A stretch of DNA of 64,000 nt, from positions 1 through 64,000 of the forward strand of contig NZ_KI912270.1 in the NCBI RefSeq assembly GCF_000243415.2, written 5' to 3'. The notes under the pieces are model-generated. The model was not told the origin of the DNA, did no database searches, and saw only the letters and a list, made by a program, of their open reading frames with translations. Source of the stretch: Mycolicibacterium tusciae JS617. GTDB taxonomy: Bacteria; Actinomycetota; Actinomycetes; Mycobacteriales; Mycobacteriaceae. The position numbers and the translations under genes were made by a program. This document shows, piece after piece, positions 58,679-64,000 of this stretch. Position 1 is the stretch's first letter, and every line of letters begins with the position of its first letter.

Positions 58679-59497
58679 TCATCGTCGCGACACCGAGCCG
58701 GCCAGATCCGTCTCGCCGATCGTCCCGCCGTCCACCCAGATCACCTGTCCGGTGATATAACTGGCCGCCTTGCTGTTCAGGAAGACCAGCACGCTGGCCT
58801 GCTCGTCGGCATTGGCTGCGCGGCCCAGAGGAGTACGGAACGAGTCCAAGAACTCTTGCCCGTAGGCCGACCGCAGCTGGTCGAGAATCGGGGTGTCCGT
58901 GACGCCCGGCGCGGTGCAGTTGATACGGATCCCCTTGGCTCCCAATGCTACGACGTTGGCCATCCCGTACAGGATGATCGCCTCCTTGGAAAGCCGGTAA
59001 CCGCCTCCGTCGGCGACTGCCTCCGGGTTGCGCTCACACCACGCGATTCCCTCTGCCATCGTCGAAGTGTCCACCAGTCCCGCCGTGACCGCGGCGTTCT
59101 CGCGATAAGCCGAGGCCGCCAGCGAGGACACGTTCGCGATGGCCGAGCCGGGCGGCATCGAGGGCACCAGCGCCTCGGTGAACCGCCTGGTCCCGAGGAA
59201 GTTGATGGTGACCACCCGCAGCGGATCGCGGATCCCCGACGACACTCCGGCGACGTTGAACAAGGCTTCGACCGGGGAGCCGATCGACGCGACCGCGCCG
59301 TCGATCGACGCCGGATCGTACAGATCCAGGGGAATGAACTCGCCGATAGCGAAGTCGGGCGGTCGGATATCGAGACCGATCACCTCGGCGCCGAGGTCGG
59401 CGAGCTGCCGCGCCACCTCGGCACCGATACCCGAGGCACATCCGGTGACGACGACCCGACGGCCGTCGTAGCGCCACAACTCGTCAATCTGGCCCAT
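58679..59497 (-). CDS. SDR, 3alpha-hydroxysteroid-dehydrogenase-like
   Basis: 272 residues. GRRVVVTGCASGIGAEVARQLADLGAEVIGLDIR, LFNVAGVSSGIRDPLRVVTINFLGTRRFTEAL, the catalytic YRLSKEAIILYGM (Tyr-x-x-x-Lys) and TGQVIWVDGGTIGE are seen. The short segment between strand 3 and NVAG, and the long insert SAYRENAAVTAGLVD before the active Tyr, match the 3alpha-HSD/carbonyl-reductase-like branch. Next to a KstD-like flavoprotein, this fits oxidation of a ring hydroxyl in a steroid-like molecule (inference). The stop is 10 nt from the cyclase start. Confidence 0.85.
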   Translation of the reverse strand: MGQIDELWRYDGRRVVVTGCASGIGAEVARQLADLGAEVIGLDIRPPDFAIGEFIPLDLYDPASIDGAVASIGSPVEALFNVAGVSSGIRDPLRVVTINFLGTRRFTEALVPSMPPGSAIANVSSLAASAYRENAAVTAGLVDTSTMAEGIAWCERNPEAVADGGGYRLSKEAIILYGMANVVALGAKGIRINCTAPGVTDTPILDQLRSAYGQEFLDSFRTPLGRAANADEQASVLVFLNSKAASYITGQVIWVDGGTIGETDLAGSVSRR

Positions 59498-59500
59498 GGG

Positions 59501-60832
59501 TCAGCGCTTGTCCGCGGCAGGATTCCTGCTCGTCCACCCCTCGCCTGCCTTGAGTTTCGCCGCCGCCGCCTCGATGCCGGCGTTCATCTCGTCCATCGCC
59601 AGGGACACCTCGTTGGCGGTGTAGTTCTCGCGGCCGGTGGGCAGACCGCCGAATGCGTAGGTCTCGTCGAACAGCGGCGCCTTCGATTGGGGTCGGCGCG
59701 CCTCGGCCTTCGCCAAGACCGGCTCTAGGCGCTTGGCTTTTTCGGCCCTTGCCTTTTCGTCGCGCTCGATGAACTCGGGCAGGACTTCGGAGCCCATCAG
59801 CTCGATGGACTCCATCGTCTCCTCGTGGCGGCGCGGTGTGAGGAGCAGAATCAGTTCGTCGACACCGCTTTCCTCGTAGCCGCGCAGGAACTCGCGCACG
59901 GTTGCGGGACTTCCGATCGGCCCTCGGTCTGGGCCGTAGACGACGCTCGGGTCCTTCTCGATCTCTTCGAGGTGCCGCTTCCACACCCCCGTCCGGCCCG
60001 GCGTGTGCATGCCGGTCATGTAGTAGTGCATGATCCCGAACGCGAAGAACCCGCCGCCCTTTCCGAGTCGCTCGATGGCCTGCTCGTCGGTCTTGGCCAC
60101 CATCATCGATAGATCGCCGCCGATGGCGAGGATATTGGGGTTCATCTGGGGTGTGACCGGGACGGCGCTGGATTCGAACTCCTTGTAGTACCCGTTGACC
60201 CGTTCGGTCAGCGGGCCCGGACCGGTATAGGCGAAACTCAGGGCACCGAGGCCTTTCTGCGCGGCCATCGACACCGAAGCGGGGCGCGTGCAGGCCACCC
60301 ACACCGGCGGGTGCGGCTTCTGCAACGGCTTGGGCACGACGTTGCGCGGCGGCATCTCGATGTGCTGACCCTTGAAGCCGGTGAACGGCTCCTCGGTCAT
60401 ACAGCGGATCGAGACCTCCAGCGCCTCTTTCCACATCGTGCGCTTGTCGGCCGGATCGATACCGAACCCACCGAGCTCACCCACCGAGGAAGACTCTCCG
60501 GTGCCGAACTCCACTCGGCCGTTGGACAGCAGATCGAGGGTGGAAACCCGCTCCGCCACGCGCGCAGGGTGATTGACCGCAGGCGGCAGGTGCATGATGC
60601 CGAAGCCGAGCCGAATGTCCTTGGTGCGCTGACTCGCCGCTGAGAGGAAGATCTCAGGAGCGGTGGAGTGGCAGTACTCTTCGAGGAAGTGGTGCTCGGT
60701 CAGCCACACCGTGGAGAAGCCGGCCTGGTCGGCGGCCTCCACCTCATCGAGGCCGTCCTGAAAGAGCTTGTGCTCGTCATCGTCACTCCATGGCCGTGGC
60801 AGCGGGAATTCATAGAACAGCGAGATCTTCAT
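59501..60832 (-). CDS. LLM-class flavin-dependent monooxygenase
   Basis: 443 residues, luciferase-like TIM barrel. [71 protein letters not shown] and the late GVDELILLLTPRRHEETMESIELM are typical of FMN-dependent two-component monooxygenases. An FMN reductase is not in the window. It could perform hydroxylation or Baeyer-Villiger-type oxygenation in this operon. ATG 60832 overlaps the KstD-like stop (ATGA); the SDR starts 3 nt after its own stop. Confidence 0.9.
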   Translation of the reverse strand: MKISLFYEFPLPRPWSDDDEHKLFQDGLDEVEAADQAGFSTVWLTEHHFLEEYCHSTAPEIFLSAASQRTKDIRLGFGIMHLPPAVNHPARVAERVSTLDLLSNGRVEFGTGESSSVGELGGFGIDPADKRTMWKEALEVSIRCMTEEPFTGFKGQHIEMPPRNVVPKPLQKPHPPVWVACTRPASVSMAAQKGLGALSFAYTGPGPLTERVNGYYKEFESSAVPVTPQMNPNILAIGGDLSMMVAKTDEQAIERLGKGGGFFAFGIMHYYMTGMHTPGRTGVWKRHLEEIEKDPSVVYGPDRGPIGSPATVREFLRGYEESGVDELILLLTPRRHEETMESIELMGSEVLPEFIERDEKARAEKAKRLEPVLAKAEARRPQSKAPLFDETYAFGGLPTGRENYTANEVSLAMDEMNAGIEAAAAKLKAGEGWTSRNPAADKR

Positions 60833-62628
60833 TTCGTTACCTTTCGATCTGAATCGAGTGTCGAATCGGTCTGAGCGCCAGTCTGTTCAGCTCTGTCGGG
60901 CAACTGGTCCGCGATGTGCTTGGCGGCCACATAGCCGAAGGTCATGGCCGGCCCGATGGTGGCGCCAGCGCCCGCGTAGCTGCGCCCCATCACCGCCGCT
61001 GATGTGTTGCCGACTGCGTACAGACCCTCCACGAAACTGTCATCGGTACGCAGCACCCGGGCGTGCTCGTCGGTCCGCAGCCCACCGGAGGTGCCGAGGT
61101 CGCCGAGGATGATCTGGAACGCGTAGTACGGCGGCTTCTGCAGCGGATACAGATTGGGATTGGACAACGTCGGGTCGCCGTAGTAGTTGTCGTACGCGGA
61201 ATCACCGCGGTTGAAGTCGTCGTCGTGACCCTTGCGCGCCAATTCATTGAAGCGATCGGCGGTCGCACGAAGCTGGGCCGGGGGCGCGCCGATCTTTGCC
61301 GCCAGGTCCTCGAAGCTGTTCGCCTCCACCACGATTCCAGACTCCAGCCACAACTTGGGCACCTTCCACCCTGTCGGCACCGGCGCGAAGGGTACCTTCG
61401 GGATCGGTAGGTGGCCGCCGACGACGTAGCGGTGGAACGAGCGGATGTCGGTGATCAGCCAGCAGGGTATGTGAGTGACCCCGGAATTCTGGCCCTCGAT
61501 CATCGCGTGCGCGAAGTCCATATACGGCGCGGCCTCGTTGATGAACCGCTTACCCTCGCCGTTTACCACGAACTGCGACGGCATCATGCGCTCGTTCAAC
61601 ATGAACTGCAGCCGGCCGTCGGGCCAGCACATGGCGGGAAACCACCAGGCCTCATCGAGGAGGTCCGTCGAGCCGCCGACCTTCTCACCCGCCCGTATGC
61701 CCTCACCCATCGACGCGGGATTGCCGAAGCTCCAGTCATTCTCGCCCCCGGCGAGATCATGGACCCTGTCGAGGACAGGTAGATGCTGTCTGCGCAATTC
61801 CATGTCATGGTCGAAGCCGCCGGCGGCGAGGACGACTCCGTGCCGCGCGCCGATGCGCTGCTGCCGGCCGTCCCGCTCGATAACCGCTCCGGTCACCGTG
61901 CCGTCGACGTCAGTGATCAGTTCGGTCATCGGTGAGCTCAGCCACAGCGGGATGTTCTGCTCTTTGAGGGCCAGCCGCATCCGAGCCGCAAGCGATTGGC
62001 CGATCGCGGCCATCCGGTCACCGAACACCCGCGCCCGGAACATGCGCCAGATCAGTTTCACCAGGACGGCCTTGCCGCGCCAGTTTTGCCGTACCTGGTA
62101 GAACAGCCGAAGGTCTTTGGGAGCGAACCAGATTCCCTTGGGCGCCAGCGCCAATGGTCGCAGGAGGTTCTGCTCCTCGTCGCCGAGCTTGCGCAGGTCG
62201 ATCGCGGGAACGTTGATCGTGCTGCCCAATTCGGAGCCGCCGGGCAGCTCCGGGTAGTAGTCGGCATAGCCGGGCTTCCAGACGAATTCGAACCATCGGC
62301 TGCGCCGCTCCAAGAACTCCATCATCTCCGGTGCGCTGTCGACGTACGCACGAAGGCGCGCGTCGCTCACCAGGCCACCGGTGATCCGCTGCAGGTATTC
62401 GAAGACTGCGTCTGGGTCGGGAATGTAGCCCGCTTCGCGCTGCGAGGGCGCGCCCGGCACCCAGATGCCGCCGCCCGACAGCGCGGTGGAGCCGCCGAAC
62501 TGGGGTGACTTCTCGACCACGAGGGTGTCGAGACCGAACGCATCGGCTGCCAGCGCCGCCGTCATTCCGCCGCCGCCGGAGCCGACGACGAGCACATCGA
62601 CGGTGTGGTCGAACGTCTCGGTGGTCAC
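60829..62628 (-). CDS. KstD-like FAD-dependent dehydrogenase
   Basis: 599 residues. The N-terminal FAD motif is [18 protein letters not shown], then [23 protein letters not shown]; the C-terminal [35 protein letters not shown] is the 3-ketosteroid-dehydrogenase signature with the conserved Tyr-x-Gly. The family removes hydrogens next to a ring ketone, or reduces the bond in some branches. GTG 62628 overlaps the dioxygenase stop (GTGA) and is preferred to a GTG nine bases earlier. Its place between an extradiol dioxygenase and an LLM monooxygenase suggests a keto-ring substrate. Confidence 0.88.
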   Translation of the reverse strand: MTTETFDHTVDVLVVGSGGGGMTAALAADAFGLDTLVVEKSPQFGGSTALSGGGIWVPGAPSQREAGYIPDPDAVFEYLQRITGGLVSDARLRAYVDSAPEMMEFLERRSRWFEFVWKPGYADYYPELPGGSELGSTINVPAIDLRKLGDEEQNLLRPLALAPKGIWFAPKDLRLFYQVRQNWRGKAVLVKLIWRMFRARVFGDRMAAIGQSLAARMRLALKEQNIPLWLSSPMTELITDVDGTVTGAVIERDGRQQRIGARHGVVLAAGGFDHDMELRRQHLPVLDRVHDLAGGENDWSFGNPASMGEGIRAGEKVGGSTDLLDEAWWFPAMCWPDGRLQFMLNERMMPSQFVVNGEGKRFINEAAPYMDFAHAMIEGQNSGVTHIPCWLITDIRSFHRYVVGGHLPIPKVPFAPVPTGWKVPKLWLESGIVVEANSFEDLAAKIGAPPAQLRATADRFNELARKGHDDDFNRGDSAYDNYYGDPTLSNPNLYPLQKPPYYAFQIILGDLGTSGGLRTDEHARVLRTDDSFVEGLYAVGNTSAAVMGRSYAGAGATIGPAMTFGYVAAKHIADQLPDRAEQTGAQTDSTLDSDRKVTK

Positions 62629-63569
62629 GGGTTGCACACCGCCGTCCTGACGGCGAATCCGGCGATCAGCTCAGGTGCGGCGCGATAAAACCGATTACCC
62701 GTCTCATAGCGACCGTGCGCCGCCAGCGCCGCGAACGCCGCTACCCAGGTGCGGATTTCGTGTGCGGAATGGCCAGCCTGCTGCTCGATCCAGCTGTTCG
62801 ACCAGCCGTCGACCTCGTCGAGGCGATTCGAGTCCACCAACTCCAGGAACGCGTGATCCCACTCGGGATTCAGCGGCTGCAGCGGGCTGTCGCCGTGCGC
62901 GAATGCCTGTGCCGCATCCATCACCGCCACCTGCCGCGCCTGGCGCTGCTCCGGCGTCATCGGTTCCCCGCCCACGATCCGGGCCAGCGCCGCTGGCGGT
63001 GCGGTCGCCAGAGTCGGGACCGGAGGATCGTGCGACAACCCACCGGATCCCACGACGAGCACCCGCTTACCCAGCGTCGTCAGATAGGTTCCGACTGCGG
63101 CGCCGAGCGCCCGGACCCGCCGAAGCGGTCCAAGCGGGGTGGCGACCGAGTTGATGAAGATCGGGATCACCGGCCTCGACGTCGCGTCGCCGAATAGCTT
63201 CTCCAGTGGCTGAACAGTTCCGTGGTCGACATCCATGCTGGCCGAAAGTGCCACGTCCACACCGGATTCCAGAACTGCTCGCGCACAATCGGTGGCGATG
63301 CCCTCGGGTACGTCCAGTGGGCCCGCGTGGGTGCCGTAATCGCCGACACCCTGCGCCGCGGTACCAATGCAGAACGGTGGCATCGTCCGATAGAAGAACC
63401 CGTTGTAGTGGTCGGGCGAGAAGACAACGGTCAGGTCGGGGTCGAAGTCCGCGACGAAGCGACGCGCCGCCCCTAGGGCCGACTCGACATCGTCAAGAAG
63501 ATCCCGCGACGGTCCCGGAAGGTTCAGCAGCGGACTGTGCGACATGCAACACAGGGCCATTGTCGCCAT
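62625..63569 (-). CDS. Class III extradiol dioxygenase, MhpB-like
   Basis: 314 residues. The catalytic acid/base His residues appear as SMDVDHG (His116) and GGLSHDPP (His180), near the positions of the two essential His of E. coli MhpB. The N-terminal [14 protein letters not shown] and [19 protein letters not shown] are family hallmarks. It cleaves a catechol ring next to the hydroxyls using Fe(II). Its start lies 77 bp inside the end of the MhpA-like gene; AGGAGG is 11 bases upstream, at the long end of normal spacing. A second ATG nine bases in is possible. Confidence 0.9.
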   Translation of the reverse strand: MATMALCCMSHSPLLNLPGPSRDLLDDVESALGAARRFVADFDPDLTVVFSPDHYNGFFYRTMPPFCIGTAAQGVGDYGTHAGPLDVPEGIATDCARAVLESGVDVALSASMDVDHGTVQPLEKLFGDATSRPVIPIFINSVATPLGPLRRVRALGAAVGTYLTTLGKRVLVVGSGGLSHDPPVPTLATAPPAALARIVGGEPMTPEQRQARQVAVMDAAQAFAHGDSPLQPLNPEWDHAFLELVDSNRLDEVDGWSNSWIEQQAGHSAHEIRTWVAAFAALAAHGRYETGNRFYRAAPELIAGFAVRTAVCNP

Positions 63570-64000
63570 GAGAACTCGAGCCTCCTTCCTGGGTCAGATG
63601 CAGGACGTCGAAAAGTGATTCGCTCATCTCGGGTGCGCGCTGCGCGATGCACGCACCGGCGATACAGCGGTCGGGCCGTACGAACAGCACGGAGTCGGTA
63701 TAGACGTCGAACCAGGACTTCAACGCGCCCGTCCGGTCGCCGACGACCGTCACGTCGGCGTCGTCGTGACCGGTCCAGTGCAGCTGGGTCATCGGTCGTG
63801 CCTCGATGAAGCTGGCCCCCAAGGCCTTCCAGCGGCTGAACGCCTCGTCGCCGAGAACGGCGCGCAGGTTGTTGCTCCAGCAGAGCACGGCGAAGCCGGT
63901 GCCGAGCACCTCGTCGAGCAGCACATTCTGGTCGGCGCGCGTGTCGACGCGCGGCTGGATGAACAGGGTGCCGGTCGGCGAACTTTCCGAACCGTGCTCG
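63493..64000 (-). CDS. FAD-dependent aromatic hydroxylase, MhpA-like (5' end outside window)
   Basis: The C-terminal 168 residues only. [34 protein letters not shown] and [30 protein letters not shown] match the end of 3-(3-hydroxyphenyl)propionate hydroxylase-type flavoproteins with their thioredoxin-like tail. It should hydroxylate a phenol to the catechol cleaved by the next gene's product. The frame stays open to the window edge. Its last 25 codons overlap the dioxygenase gene, an unusually long overlap that adds a low-complexity tail ([13 protein letters not shown]). Confidence 0.87.
   Translation of the reverse strand, partial: EHGSESSPTGTLFIQPRVDTRADQNVLLDEVLGTGFAVLCWSNNLRAVLGDEAFSRWKALGASFIEARPMTQLHWTGHDDADVTVVGDRTGALKSWFDVYTDSVLFVRPDRCIAGACIAQRAPEMSESLFDVLHLTQEGGSSSHGDNGPVLHVAQSAAEPSGTVAGSS

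Noticed and set aside
1..64000. CRISPR arrays, tRNA, rRNA, prophage or toxin-antitoxin genes
   Set aside because: No regularly spaced repeats, no tRNA-like cloverleaf and no such protein families were recognised on either strand; a tool-based scan was not possible.

Overview
The window is high-GC DNA of mycobacterial type, most likely a fast-growing Mycobacterium/Mycolicibacterium. The evidence is the frequent GTG starts, 1-4 nt gene overlaps, leaderless promoters (a TANNNT box 6-7 nt before the start codon), and family content: many FadE-type acyl-CoA dehydrogenases, CaiB/BaiF CoA-transferases, SDRs including one of mycofactocin-coupled type, WS/DGAT, P450 with [3Fe-4S] ferredoxin, and six TetR regulators. 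No rRNA, tRNA, CRISPR or replication gene was seen. This is an accessory catabolic region made of several TetR-controlled modules.

Layout. 1-566: C-terminal remnant of a frameshifted recombinase-like gene. 768-7015: a VOC/SDR pair divergent from a TetR operon holding an alcohol dehydrogenase, an ACAD11-like dehydrogenase, an aminoglycoside-phosphotransferase-like kinase and a quinone reductase; the kinase/dehydrogenase pair suggests 4-hydroxyacyl-CoA catabolism. 7091-8256: TetR coupled to a protein of unknown function. 8374-9704: an intact IS481-family insertion sequence with a perfect 15-bp target duplication, inserted into a nested palindrome. 9750-17473: a leftward beta-oxidation operon (ACAD, thiolase, enoyl-CoA hydratase, CoA-transferase, SDR, ACAD, amidohydrolase). 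17687-23606: a rightward operon with a carboxymuconolactone-decarboxylase-like protein, a Rieske oxygenase, a small unknown protein, an amidohydrolase with an altered metal motif, a SnoaL-like protein and a two-subunit ACAD. 23673-26543: TetR, reductase and sulfotransferase.

26567-40331: a lipid-flavoured block with enoyl-CoA hydratase and ACAD divergent from TetR, then TesB thioesterase, P450, mycofactocin-type SDR, a second kinase-like protein and WS/DGAT; an acyl-CoA ligase and acyltransferase face these, followed by an epimerase-like protein and two SDRs. A similar palindromic operator lies at 28584 and 37530. 40417-49566: a leftward operon of TetR, ferredoxin, P450, amidohydrolase, two M24 proteins (one with intact metal ligands, one without), a hydratase and a tandem-fused CoA-transferase. 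49638-55612: an alpha/beta hydrolase, a frameshifted hydratase, TetR, a double-length fused ACAD and an SMP-30 protein. 55911-64000: a tightly coupled leftward meta-cleavage operon (MhpA-like hydroxylase running off the window, MhpB-like extradiol dioxygenase, KstD-like flavoprotein, LLM flavin monooxygenase, SDR, cyclase-family hydrolase, a 38-codon small ORF, C-C hydrolase, SDR).

Together the genes look like oxygenase entry steps (Rieske, two P450s, flavin monooxygenases, extradiol dioxygenase) feeding CoA-thioester beta-oxidation of hydrophobic, possibly terpenoid, steroid-like or aromatic, substrates. The actual substrates cannot be read from sequence.
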